Below, one piece after another: positions 1-8,109 of a stretch of 64,000 nucleotides of DNA (positions within the stretch are counted from its first letter, which is position 1; each line of letters begins with the position of its first letter). Origin of the DNA: an uncultured Campylobacter sp. (lineage in GTDB: Bacteria > Campylobacterota > Campylobacteria > Campylobacterales > Campylobacteraceae). The notes below the pieces were generated by a model. It saw only the letters and a list, made by a program, of their open reading frames with translations. It made no database searches and was not told where the DNA came from. The stretch covers positions 1 through 64,000 of the forward strand of contig NZ_CALKTT010000075.1 of the NCBI RefSeq assembly GCF_937997535.1, given 5' to 3'. Position numbers and translations under genes: made by a program.

Positions 1-991
1 AATCTTGCGCCAAAACCTGCTCGATTACGCCTGCTACGTAAACATAGCTAAGAAGCGCAAGCTGCGACTGCGTGGCGTTTTGGATAAGGAAAATTTCGGC
101 GCCGTCTTTATTCGAGCTGCTCGCGCCGCCTCCTGCACCATTTGGGCCGCCTACATTACTTGAGCTGCCGCCTGCACCGCTTGCTCCGTCGCCTGCACCG
201 CTTGCTCCGTCGCCGTTATTTATAGCGTCGCCTGCACTACCCGCGCCGTTAGCGGAGGGGCTCGCATTGACGCCGCCGCTAGTATTTCGGATATCGCCTG
301 CGCCGTCGATAGGGCCTACATTCGTATCGCCTGCCCCGCCGATTAAATTTACGCCGCCTTGATCTGCGCCTATGTCGCTTGCGCTGCTGCCGGTATCTAC
401 TCCAATGCCGCCGCCAAAAGAATTTGCGTTGCTACCCGCTTCCGCGCCGTTGCGGTGCAAACTCTCGCCGCTTGCACCGCCTGCGGAGGCGTTTATGCCG
501 CTCTCCGTGCCGGCGTCTGCGCCTCTGTCCTCAAGCGGACGGACATTTTCGCCGCCGCTAGTATTTTGGATATCGCTTGCGCCGCCCGCGAAGGAGCTTT
601 CGTCGATAGAGAGGTTTAAATTTATGCCGCCGCTTGCGCCGCCGAGCCCGCTCAAGGTGTTTTGAAATTTGGCCGCAAAGCGCGGATCAAAATACAAAAT
701 GCTCTCGATCTCGTGCGCCCTAAAATCCTTCCTCGCGCTCCCTAAGTCCGTGTAAACGCGGGTTTGCAGGTATTTTGAGCCCAAAAATCCGTCGAGCAGA
801 TCCCGCTCGATTTTTGAGCCCAGATCGCTTACGAAGCCCACCTTGACGGGCTTTATGTCCATTCGCATCGCGTATCCGTAGATCACGACCAAAATTAGCG
901 GCATCAAAAACGCGATCACGAGCGCCGATCGGTCCTTTGCGATCTGCGCAAATTCCTTTTTTACGAGGATTTTTAAAAAGGTAAAGTTCAT
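1..991 (-). CDS. ABC-2 type transporter permease, YbhS/YbhR-like (partial, 3' end outside window)
   Basis: The gene starts at an ATG at 991 behind a GGGGCAGGGCGG purine stretch and runs off the left edge after 330 residues. The N-terminus is typical of ABC-2 drug/lipid exporter permeases: a short basic amphipathic segment, one membrane span at about residues 22-42, then a periplasmic domain (VKVGFVSDLGS, about 49-59). About residues 112-297 are a Gly/Ser/Ala/Asn-rich low-complexity stretch that relatives of this family lack. Recognisable permease sequence resumes with IFLIQNATQSQLALLSY at about 300-316. It sits downstream of a two-domain ATPase and a HlyD-type adaptor, so it is probably the membrane channel of one tripartite exporter. 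Substrate unknown. Confidence 0.82.
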   Translation of the reverse strand, partial: MNFTFLKILVKKEFAQIAKDRSALVIAFLMPLILVVIYGYAMRMDIKPVKVGFVSDLGSKIERDLLDGFLGSKYLQTRVYTDLGSARKDFRAHEIESILYFDPRFAAKFQNTLSGLGGASGGINLNLSIDESSFAGGASDIQNTSGGENVRPLEDRGADAGTESGINASAGGASGESLHRNGAEAGSNANSFGGGIGVDTGSSASDIGADQGGVNLIGGAGDTNVGPIDGAGDIRNTSGGVNASPSANGAGSAGDAINNGDGASGAGDGASGAGGSSSNVGGPNGAGGGASSSNKDGAEIFLIQNATQSQLALLSYVYVAGVIEQVLAQD

Positions 992-1818
992 CCGCCCTGC
1001 CCCTGTGCTCGGATTTTGCGAAACTGCGCCGTTTGCGGTAAGCCTCTAAATTTTGATCGCGCAAATGCGGCGACTATCGCGCTTTGAAATTTTAGCCGCG
1101 GGGTCGCATTTGGCGCGCCCCTAAATTTTAATTGCGAAAGTGCGGCAACCGAGATTTGAAATTTTAGCAGTGCAGACCGACTGCCTGCGCCCATTTTACT
1201 CATCGCGCCCTGAAATTTTAATCGCGCGAGCGCATACGGCGAGCTTTGAAATTTCAAGCAGTTGCGCGGCACGGTCTCGCTGCTAGATTTTTGACGTAAA
1301 AGCTCTACGGCGGCGCAATATCCGCGATAAAATTTTTGCATCAGGGTTTTAAATTTACAAGCTACTCGCAGACTGACCGCCATTTTAAATTTGCGATCTG
1401 TTTGCAGAGCGGTCGCCCTTTTAAATTTATTATCTATTTGCGAGCTGCTCGCGCTTTGAAATTTATGGCGCAGATGAAGCGGGCTCGCTTTGACGCAGAG
1501 CTCGCGCAGTATCCGTCTACAAAATTTGCGCCGTGTCCTGCTGCGCGATGTCTCATTCAAAATTTCGCCGCCATTTAAAATTTTACTATCGCTCCAAATT
1601 TCGCCGCTGCTAAAAATCCCGCCGCCGCTTGGAATTTTACCGACGTTCAAAGCCCGGTCGCTCAAAATCCAGCCGCCGTTTAAAATTTCATCGCCCCGCA
1701 AGAGCCTTTCGCCGCTTAAAATTTTACCGTGCGGGCGCGCAGCTTTTCGCCCGGCTCGCATAAAATTCGGATCAAAAATCCTAGCCGCTCGCGCAAAATT
1801 CAGATCAAAAGCCCTCAT
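988..1818 (-). CDS. Repetitive basic open frame between ATPase and permease genes
   Basis: A 276-codon frame fills the gap between the ABC ATPase and the permease. Its start overlaps the end of the ATPase and its stop overlaps the permease ATG, which is the usual arrangement of translationally coupled genes. The predicted protein is highly basic and repetitive: GxILNGG-like units in the first third, then KFQ/KFK units every 12-16 residues. These follow the AAATTT units in the DNA. No family is recognised. The other strand is also open over much of this stretch, so this may only be a stop-poor repeat array; translation is possible but unproven. Confidence 0.3.
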   Translation of the reverse strand: MRAFDLNFARAARIFDPNFMRAGRKAARPHGKILSGERLLRGDEILNGGWILSDRALNVGKIPSGGGIFSSGEIWSDSKILNGGEILNETSRSRTRRKFCRRILRELCVKASPLHLRHKFQSASSSQIDNKFKRATALQTDRKFKMAVSLRVACKFKTLMQKFYRGYCAAVELLRQKSSSETVPRNCLKFQSSPYALARLKFQGAMSKMGAGSRSALLKFQISVAALSQLKFRGAPNATPRLKFQSAIVAAFARSKFRGLPQTAQFRKIRAQGQGG

Positions 1819-3694
1819 CGCCCGCCTCGCTTCTAAATTTTTGCACCTCGTTTATGAAGGCCTGCTGCACGCTAAGCCGCCGCCCGTGCTGCACGCAGAC
1901 CTCGTCGGGGCTGCCTAGCGCTAGGATTTTGCCGCGATCTTGGATCAAAAACCGATCGCAATACTCCGCCTCCTCCATAAAATGCGTCGTCACGACCACG
2001 CTCACGCCGGTGCGCGCCAGCGCGTTTATGCGGTTCCAAAAGAGCCTGCGCGAGAGCGGATCGGCGCCGCTGGTGACCTCGTCGAGAAACAAAATCTCGG
2101 GGCAGTGGATGAGCGCGCACGCCATGCTGAGGTTGCGCCCCGCGCCGAACGGCAGGTTTTGCCACGTCTCGTTTCGCAGCCGCTGCAAGCCAAACTCGCT
2201 CAAAAGCTCCTCTATGCGCCGCTTCAGCGCTACTCCGCCGATGCCGTAGCTGCGGCCGAAATACTCTAAATTTTGATAGCAGCTTAGCTTTTTATAAAGC
2301 GAAAATTTCTGCGAGACGTAGCCGATGCGCGATCTGATCGATGATTTGGCGTAGCGCAGATCCTCGCCCATGACCGAGATCTCGCCCCCGCTCATCCCCA
2401 AAAGCGCGCAGATCATGCGAAAGGTCGTCGTCTTACCCGCGCCGTTTGGGCCCAGAAGGCCGAAAATCTCGCCCTTTTTGACCTCGAAACTCGTATTTTC
2501 CACGGCGGTGAATGAGCCGAATTTTTTACTCACGTCGCGCACTTTGATGACGGTTTGAGCCGCATCGAAGCTCCTTTTTTCGTAGCCGAAGTTTGCCGCG
2601 CCGATTTCGGCTCTATTTAAAAAAATATACGCATCCTCTAGGCTCGCCTCGCGCGGGCTCAGTTTAAATTTAGCGCTTTCGCTCTCGTTAAATTTAATGC
2701 CCTCGTTGAATTTCATGCTTTCGTTTGAAATTTTAAAATTTTCGTCGCCTCCGTTTTCGCGCTCCGTGCTTTCGCTGCCTCCATTTTCGTCGCTGCCGCT
2801 TAGGCTCGCGTTTAAAAACTCCTGTAGATCGCGCAGGCTTATCGGCTCTTCACTTAGCAGATCGACGCTGCCGTCTCTGGGGCAGATATCGATGAGCGGG
2901 GAGTTTTTTAAAAATCTTTGCGTCTTAAACATAAGGCGGCGCGCCAGGCTCTGATAATCCTCGCTGCATATGCGAAAGGTGCGGTCCCGCAGCGCCGCGG
3001 TGATCTTTGCGGCACGCTCCTGCGCTATGATCTTGCCGCCGAGTAAGATCAGCGTCAGATCGGCATCCGCCGCCTCGTCGAAATACGCCGTCGAAAATAT
3101 GCATTTCGCGCCGCTTTGATCCAGGTACTCGCGCACGATCGCCCACAGCTCGCTGCGCGAGAGCGGATCGACGCCGACGGTGGGCTCATCGAGCACCAAA
3201 AGCCGCGGACGAGCTGCAATCGCGCACGCAACGCCAAGCTTTTGTTTCATCCCGCCGGAGAGCGAATCCACGGCGTAATCTTTAAAGCTCAAAAGCCCCA
3301 CGCGGCGCAAAAGCCCGCGCAGATACTCCTCGCCGCTTTTTAGATCAAGTCCTTTTAGGCCTGCGAAGATGTTTAAATTTTGCCAGACGCTAAGCTCCTC
3401 GTAAAGCCCCAGGCTCTGCGACATATAGCCGTTTGCGCGGACGAATTCTTTATTTTCGCCGCTAGGGATGAAGCCTGCGAACTTTATCTCGCCGCAATCG
3501 GGCGCGATGATGCCGCAGATGAGCTTTAAAAGTGTGGATTTGCCTGCGCCGTCTGGGCCCGCGAGGCTGATGAGCCGCGGCGTATCGTCAATTCGTAGAT
3601 CAAAATTTTCAAAAACGACGTTTTTGCTGCGATCTTCGCGTAGGTAAAATTTCTTTAAATTTACGATATTTAGTAGATCCAAGCTTAGCTCCAA
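1805..3694 (-). CDS. ABC transporter ATP-binding protein with two nucleotide-binding domains (YbhF-like)
   Basis: Two ATPase domains are fused in one 629-residue protein. The first has Walker A GPDGAGKST (about 46-54), signature LSGGMKQKLG (145-154) and Walker B LLVLDEP. The second has GPNGAGKTT (about 415-423), Walker B ILFLDEVTSGADP and a degenerate signature LPFGAGRNLSM, as in YbhF, so the second site is probably catalytically weak. The linker (about 298-346) is an Asn/Glu/Ser/Lys/Phe-rich insertion carrying five RAATTY hexamers. The longest frame begins at TTG 3694. A second TTG at 3682 has a better-spaced GGAG upstream and is the likelier start. It probably powers the exporter formed with the adaptor upstream and the permease downstream. 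Confidence 0.9.
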   Translation of the reverse strand: MELSLDLLNIVNLKKFYLREDRSKNVVFENFDLRIDDTPRLISLAGPDGAGKSTLLKLICGIIAPDCGEIKFAGFIPSGENKEFVRANGYMSQSLGLYEELSVWQNLNIFAGLKGLDLKSGEEYLRGLLRRVGLLSFKDYAVDSLSGGMKQKLGVACAIAARPRLLVLDEPTVGVDPLSRSELWAIVREYLDQSGAKCIFSTAYFDEAADADLTLILLGGKIIAQERAAKITAALRDRTFRICSEDYQSLARRLMFKTQRFLKNSPLIDICPRDGSVDLLSEEPISLRDLQEFLNASLSGSDENGGSESTERENGGDENFKISNESMKFNEGIKFNESESAKFKLSPREASLEDAYIFLNRAEIGAANFGYEKRSFDAAQTVIKVRDVSKKFGSFTAVENTSFEVKKGEIFGLLGPNGAGKTTTFRMICALLGMSGGEISVMGEDLRYAKSSIRSRIGYVSQKFSLYKKLSCYQNLEYFGRSYGIGGVALKRRIEELLSEFGLQRLRNETWQNLPFGAGRNLSMACALIHCPEILFLDEVTSGADPLSRRLFWNRINALARTGVSVVVTTHFMEEAEYCDRFLIQDRGKILALGSPDEVCVQHGRRLSVQQAFINEVQKFRSEAGDEGF

Positions 3695-4879
3695 ATTTTA
3701 TTGCTCGCCCCGTCGCTTGGCGCGACGAACGAGACCTACGCATGCCTAAAAGGCACTCTTTGTCGCGGCGTCTTGCTTCTGCAGCCGCCGAGACGTCGTG
3801 GTTTTGCGGCCGCTACGGCATCTCGGTTCTACAACCGCCGCGCGCTTTAAATTTCGCAACGCACGCCGAACAATTTCGCCCAAACCTCGCATAAATTCGA
3901 CGCAACTTACCGCAAGCGCGCGAAATCAAGCCCTATCGCGTCGGGGCGCCCTGCAATCGCCCGCTCGAATTTTGCGTGCCTGCACGATCGGTGTTGCTTA
4001 CGGCTCGCGCCGAATATTCCGCGCGACGCCCGATCCGGTCTTGAGCGTGTGCTATAGCATCGGCTAGCCACGCCGCTAACAATGCGCACACAACGCGCAT
4101 GGACGGGGCGGTCTCCAAAACATGAAGCGACCCGTAAGTATCCGCGATAAATTCGCTTCAAAACGCAAACAAAAGCGAGTTTTTAGACGCCTGGCGAGCT
4201 GTGAGCGCCGAGCTCTCTATCTGCGCTACGCCTTTTGCGGTGAAATTTTACCGCTGCCCGCCCTTTGGGTAAAATTTCACTTCCGCCTGCTTTTCGGGGT
4301 AAATTTACCGCCACCATCTCTTTTGGCGAAATTTTACCTAGTCTCGGCTTTCCTTAGCATAGTACCGACTTCGGCTACCGCGTCCTTTGGGCAAAATTTT
4401 ACGCCGCTCGCAATCGACATTAATCGCGTCGCTTGTTTTGTAGCGAAATTTTACCGCTATCCGCAGTCGGCACTCAATTGCCGCTCGTTTATCGCAAAAC
4501 GCCAGCTAGAAACAAAGCCCGTTACCTGCTATGCCGCCCTGCTTGTACTCGTTTCCGAGCCGCAAATTTTAAATTTAACTCACACTGCTTTGCGCCAAAA
4601 TTTCGCCAAAATTTTACTCGCCGCCGAGACGATGTATTTTAGGAGCGGTGCAATTTCATCGCCCTACTCTCTGCCGAACAGGCGCCGTTTAAATTCCGCC
4701 TCGAAGCGCGTTTTTAAAATTTCATCAGGTTCACACCGTATGCACGGCTCGCGCAACATTGCATAAAATTTCTCGGACAGCGAGCTTGGCTATCCAAATT
4801 TTGCCCGCAGTGTTCGAAGTGCCGTCCGCGCGCTAAAATTTCGCTCATGCATTAAAATTTCACTCGCAGCGCTTGCATG
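3695..4879. repeat. 1.2-kb non-coding gap with RAATTY repeat array inside the exporter operon
   Basis: No credible gene is seen on either strand between the adaptor and the ATPase, although both are on the minus strand and should be co-transcribed. From about 4235 to 4870 the DNA is a run of imperfect 35-45-base units, each holding GAAATTTTAC, AAAATTTCAC or a variant separated by GC-rich spacer such as CGCTGCCCGCC. Frames here (for example 4122-4766 on the plus strand) have repeat-driven composition and no recognisable protein sequence. Confidence 0.7.
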
Positions 4880-5845
4880 TTAAAATTCCACGCTGATCGG
4901 CTGACCTAAGCGAAACTGCCCATCTTCGTCGCTAAAATCGGCGCGCGCCTCCCACACGAGATCGGCGCGCAGCTCCTCGGTCTGCACCGTGCGCGGCGTG
5001 TACATCGCGGTTTGGCTCACGTAGGCGACCTTTGCGCTCGCGCTAGAGCCGTCCGCAGCGATGATCCGCACGCTCTGTCCGGCACGCAGGAAGCGGAGCT
5101 GATTTTCGCTCAGATAAAATTTCGCGCGCTTGTTTTTTACTTCGCTGAGCTCAAAAACGCCCACGCTTGGTATGCTGATGTCGCCGAGCTCCTTAAGGCG
5201 CGCTCTGATCTGCCCGCTAAATGGCGCTTTTAGCACGCTTTGCGTCTCGATTTGGTAGTTCAGATATTTCAAATTTTCCTCGCAGCTTGTCAAATTTGCA
5301 CGGGCGGCGCCGACATCCTCGCCGCGGTAGCCGCTTTGAAGCTGGCGCAGATTAGCCTGCGCGCTCTGCAACTGGGCTTGCGTGCGCTTCATCGAGTAAA
5401 ACGCCTCGTCGATCTGCTGCTTGGACGCGGAGTTGGTTTTACCTAGGCTCTTTAGGCGCTCGTTCGTCAAAGTAGCGAGCTGTAGGGCGTTTTGCAGCGC
5501 GCTTACGTTCGCCGCCGCCATCTCGATCTCCTCGCTACGAAAGCCGCTTTGCAGCTTTTGCAAGCTAAATTTAAGCCCGTCGCACCTCGCGATCTGAACC
5601 TGTCTTTGAAAACTCAGATCCGCCGTATCCAGAGCCGCCAAAACATCGCCAGCCTGCACGAAATCGCCCTCGTCGCGGTAAAGCGCGCTAATGCGGCCGC
5701 TGCGCTCGAAGCTAAGCGAACTCTGCCTGATGTCGATGATGCCGTAGGCCTTGTGCGCGACCTCTTCGCGCCTATCGAGATTGAAGTAGATCGCCGCGGC
5801 GAGAGCGACCAGCGCAAAAACGACGAAAATTAGAAGCCTTTTCAT
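4880..5845 (-). CDS. HlyD/YbhG-type periplasmic adaptor (membrane fusion protein)
   Basis: The 321-residue protein has one N-terminal membrane anchor (about residues 3-21), a first half-lipoyl segment (GRISALYRDEGDFVQAGDVLA, about 51-71), a long coiled-coil hairpin (about 80-195) and a second half-lipoyl/beta-barrel region (APFSGQIRARLKELGDI). Two related coiled-coil entries, LQSGFRSEEIE and LQSGYRGEDVG, hint at an internal duplication. The start ATG at 5845 follows AAGG with seven-base spacing. In the YbhG/F/S/R arrangement this protein bridges the inner-membrane pump to an outer-membrane channel. It is first in the minus-strand set adaptor-ATPase-permease. Confidence 0.9.
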   Translation of the reverse strand: MKRLLIFVVFALVALAAAIYFNLDRREEVAHKAYGIIDIRQSSLSFERSGRISALYRDEGDFVQAGDVLAALDTADLSFQRQVQIARCDGLKFSLQKLQSGFRSEEIEMAAANVSALQNALQLATLTNERLKSLGKTNSASKQQIDEAFYSMKRTQAQLQSAQANLRQLQSGYRGEDVGAARANLTSCEENLKYLNYQIETQSVLKAPFSGQIRARLKELGDISIPSVGVFELSEVKNKRAKFYLSENQLRFLRAGQSVRIIAADGSSASAKVAYVSQTAMYTPRTVQTEELRADLVWEARADFSDEDGQFRLGQPISVEF

Positions 5846-6194
5846 AGATCGCCTTAAATTTTGATATACGGTTATTATAAAATAACTTTTCTAATGCGGC
5901 GCTGATATTTGAAGTTCGGGCGGTGATTTTATAACTTGATCGCATTAAATTGCCGTATTGAATTGGTCGCCGCGAGCGGGCTAGATTTTGAGCTTGGGAG
6001 GATAAAATTTCATCCTATCCGCGCGATTTTAAGCGGTACGGCTTGTAAAATACGCGACTTTTTGAATTAAAAATTTTAAAATTTTGACGAGGAGACCCCG
6101 CTCGGAAGCGGAGCGCGGAATTTAATGGCGAAATTTAGCGAGCATTGGGCTTTATGGGCCCAATGCTCGCTCGGTCGTACAAAAATTGAAATAT
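5846..6194. other. Intergenic stretch between flavodoxin and adaptor genes
   Basis: It holds no gene. It contains the flavodoxin terminator hairpin (6137-6171) and, nearer 5850-5900, AT-rich DNA that is the likely promoter region of the adaptor gene. Several AAATTTTA units lie between. Confidence 0.7.
6137..6171 (-). terminator. Strong hairpin terminator after flavodoxin
   Basis: A perfect 14-base inverted repeat (AGCGAGCATTGGGC and its complement) surrounds a seven-base loop, 24 bases beyond the flavodoxin stop. AT-rich sequence follows on the minus strand, but there is no long T run. Confidence 0.75.
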
Positions 6195-6677
6195 TTAAAA
6201 CTCGCCTTTAACCGCGGCGATCCATTTATCAGCCCTCGCCTGCCAGTGCTCGTCGCCTTTAAAATCGATCGTAAGACCTACGAATTTGCCGTTTATGAAG
6301 GCGCGCGAATGTTTAAATTTATAGCCCTCTGCGCCCCAAGCGCCGATGAGACGAGCCTTTTTAAGCACCGGCAAAAACGCGCTCATGCCGCTGCAAAAAT
6401 CGCTGCCGTGGCGCTCGACATTGCCGACGCCCACGAGCGCAACCTTTCTGCCATCGAAGTCGGTTTTATTCAAAAGCTCCAATTTGTCGTCAAATTTAGC
6501 CTGGATCTGTCCGTCGCCGTGCGTCGAAGCCGCAAAAATAAACGCGCTAGCGCCCGCCAAATCCTCCTCATTTAGCTCTTTGGCTTCCTTGATCTCAAAG
6601 CCGAGCTTTGAAGCGATGTATTCGCTCACGACCTTCGTATCGCCGCCTTTGGTGGCGTAAACTAGTAGTTTTTTCAT
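6195..6677 (-). CDS. fldA: Flavodoxin
   Basis: A 160-residue flavodoxin that carries electrons through FMN in the cytoplasm. The FMN phosphate loop is ATKGGDT (about 8-14), atypical against the usual TxTGNT. The isoalloxazine-binding loops are STHGDGQ (about 52-58) and GVGNVERHGSDFC. The C-terminal GYKFKHSRAFINGKFVGL block matches the layout of epsilonproteobacterial FldA. The ATG at 6677 is preceded by AAAGGAG. In these bacteria flavodoxin is the acceptor for 2-oxoacid:acceptor oxidoreductases, which fits the oor cluster nearby. It is divergent from the lipoprotein gene at 6887 and ends at a strong hairpin. Confidence 0.9.
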   Translation of the reverse strand: MKKLLVYATKGGDTKVVSEYIASKLGFEIKEAKELNEEDLAGASAFIFAASTHGDGQIQAKFDDKLELLNKTDFDGRKVALVGVGNVERHGSDFCSGMSAFLPVLKKARLIGAWGAEGYKFKHSRAFINGKFVGLTIDFKGDEHWQARADKWIAAVKGEF

Positions 6678-6852
6678 TTTTTCTCCTTTAAAATAATAAC
6701 GATTCTAACAAAATAAGATAAATTTTGAATGAAATAAAAATTTTATAAGGCGCCTAGATACGGCGCGATGCCTCGTATCCAGCTAATTTTAAGCGGCAGC
6801 GAGCCGGTAAATTTTAACGCCGCCGCTTAACCGCTCGTATAAAAATCCGCAG

Positions 6853-6858
6853 TATAAT
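6853..6858 (+). promoter_or_regulatory. -10 box of glycine-zipper lipoprotein gene
   Basis: TATAAT lies 28 bases before the ATG at 6887. An upstream in-frame ATG at 6857 falls inside this box, which argues against it as the translation start. Confidence 0.6.
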
Positions 6859-6886
6859 GTCGCCAAGCTCATTACAAGGAGAGGAT

Positions 6887-7384
6887 ATGCGAAATTTTAC
6901 ATTATGTTTGATCGCAGCGATAGCGCTTTGCGGCTGCGCGACCCCGCAGGATCGATACGGCGGAGATATTTATGACGCGAGCGAGACGAACCGCATGAGG
7001 CAAAGCGATCGGATCGAGATCGTCGATGTCCTGCCCGCCAAAATAAACGTAGAGCGCTCCGAGGGCAATACTGGTAAAATTTTAGGTGGCGTCGCGGGCG
7101 GCACTACGGGCGCCATCATCGGGCATAAGCTCGGCAAACATAGCAGCAGTAGGCGTCTAGCCGAAACCGTGGGGCTCATAGGCGGCGCAGCAGTGGGCGC
7201 GGTCGCCGGAGATGCGATCCAAAACTCCCAAAAGACGGTGCAGGGCTCCAACATCATCTACAAGCTAAACGACAAGGAATACTCATCCGTGCAAGCCGAT
7301 CCGCCGTGTAGATTTAAGCGCGGCAAAGCTCTGCTGATCCACACGGGCAGCGAAACGCGGGTGCAGCCGAACTCGGGATGCTAA
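6887..7384 (+). CDS. Glycine-zipper outer-membrane lipoprotein (SlyB/17-kDa antigen type)
   Basis: A 165-residue secreted lipoprotein. The signal peptide ends in the lipobox ALCGC, so Cys at about residue 17 is lipidated. The centre carries a two-span glycine zipper (GKILGGVAGGTTGAIIGHKLG, then VGLIGGAAVGAVAGDAI) as in SlyB, Pcp and the Rickettsia 17-kDa antigen. The ATG at 6887 is chosen because AAGGAGAGG lies just upstream and the signal peptide begins there. It is followed after 20 bases by a perfect palindrome and appears monocistronic. Role: envelope integrity is likely from the family, not demonstrated. Confidence 0.85.
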   Translation: MRNFTLCLIAAIALCGCATPQDRYGGDIYDASETNRMRQSDRIEIVDVLPAKINVERSEGNTGKILGGVAGGTTGAIIGHKLGKHSSSRRLAETVGLIGGAAVGAVAGDAIQNSQKTVQGSNIIYKLNDKEYSSVQADPPCRFKRGKALLIHTGSETRVQPNSGC

Positions 7385-7404
7385 ATTACGGCCGCCCAAA
7401 GCTT

Positions 7405-7430
7405 GCGGTGAAATTTTAAAATTTCACCGC
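7405..7430 (+). terminator. Perfect 26-base palindrome, probable terminator
   Basis: Two 13-base arms abut with no loop, centred on TTTT/AAAA and flanked by GCGGTG/CACCGC, 20 bases after the lipoprotein stop. Its core GAAATTTTAAAATTTC is the palindromic form of the repeat found throughout the window. Confidence 0.6.
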
Positions 7431-7561
7431 AGCGCTTAAATTTAATAGCGACGTTTAAAATCCCAAAGCGGCGCGGCTTACAAAAATAGCGCCGCTAAAT
7501 TTAGCGGTGATCGAAATTTTAACTATGCAAAATTTTAAGAGCCCGCTAAAATATTTTAATA

Positions 7562-7567
7562 TATAAT
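7562..7567 (+). promoter_or_regulatory. -10 box of the Sel1-like gene pair
   Basis: TATAAT sits 26 bases before the ATG at 7593. No clear -35 is seen, as is usual for sigma-70 promoters of Campylobacter. Confidence 0.5.
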
Positions 7568-7592
7568 CGCCGCTTAAAAACAGGGGGCGGCG

Positions 7593-8107
7593 ATGAAAAA
7601 ATTCTATCTTTTAAAATTTCTATACTCGTTTTTATAGTGGTATTTGCGGCGATCCCCGCTGCGGCGGCGGAAGGCTTGGATTATTTATTAAAAACCAAAG
7701 AGGAAAAAGATTTAGCGATTGCTTGCGATAGCGGCGAGGGAAAATACAGCGCATGCACGAGGCTAGTCGAAATTTTATCCAAAAAGTGCGACGGCGGAGA
7801 TTACGAAAGCTGTGGGGCCGTCGGGATGATATTTACGGATTTGGGTCAATACGAATTTTCATCCGCTCCTTTGATCAAAGCATGTGAAGCAAATATCATG
7901 TCTTACTGCTCCTATCTTGCCATTAACGATATACTTTTTACGGGAAATCTTGAAAGAGCCGCTAAGGTTTTTGACAAAATTTGCAAAGAGGGAATTTCAG
8001 AGGACAAAAGGCTTGCTTGCAGCATAAGGAAAGAGATTGAAGACTGCTCTAAAGATGCAAAGTGCGATCCGCTAATGAAAGCCAAAGAAATTATCAAAGG
8101 ACTATAA
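7593..8107 (+). CDS. Cys-rich Sel1-like secreted protein, start region frameshifted at an A6 tract
   Basis: The main open frame is only usable from a GTG at 7637 and would give 156 residues beginning inside a signal peptide. The well-placed ATG at 7593 lies in another frame and meets a stop after 14 codons. Adding one A to the A6 run at 7596-7601 joins the frames and produces a complete signal peptide (MKKILSFKISILVFIVVF, then AIPAAAA). The mature part has paired cysteines about 7 residues apart (CDGGDYESC, CEANIMSYC) like Helicobacter Hcp/Sel1 repeats. The gene downstream is a paralogue with an intact start. It is either off by slippage, rescued by -1 slippage, or a recent mutant. Confidence 0.75.
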
Positions 8108-8109
8108 CC

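Noticed and set aside
359..665. Several Ala/Pro/Leu-rich plus-strand frames
   Set aside because: They are antisense shadows of the Gly/Ser/Asn-rich loop of the minus-strand permease, whose frame carries recognisable transporter sequence on both sides.
4122..4766. 214-codon plus-strand frame
   Set aside because: It lies in the repeat array, has repeat-driven composition (KFY, NFA, ILN units) and no convincing ribosome site or family similarity.
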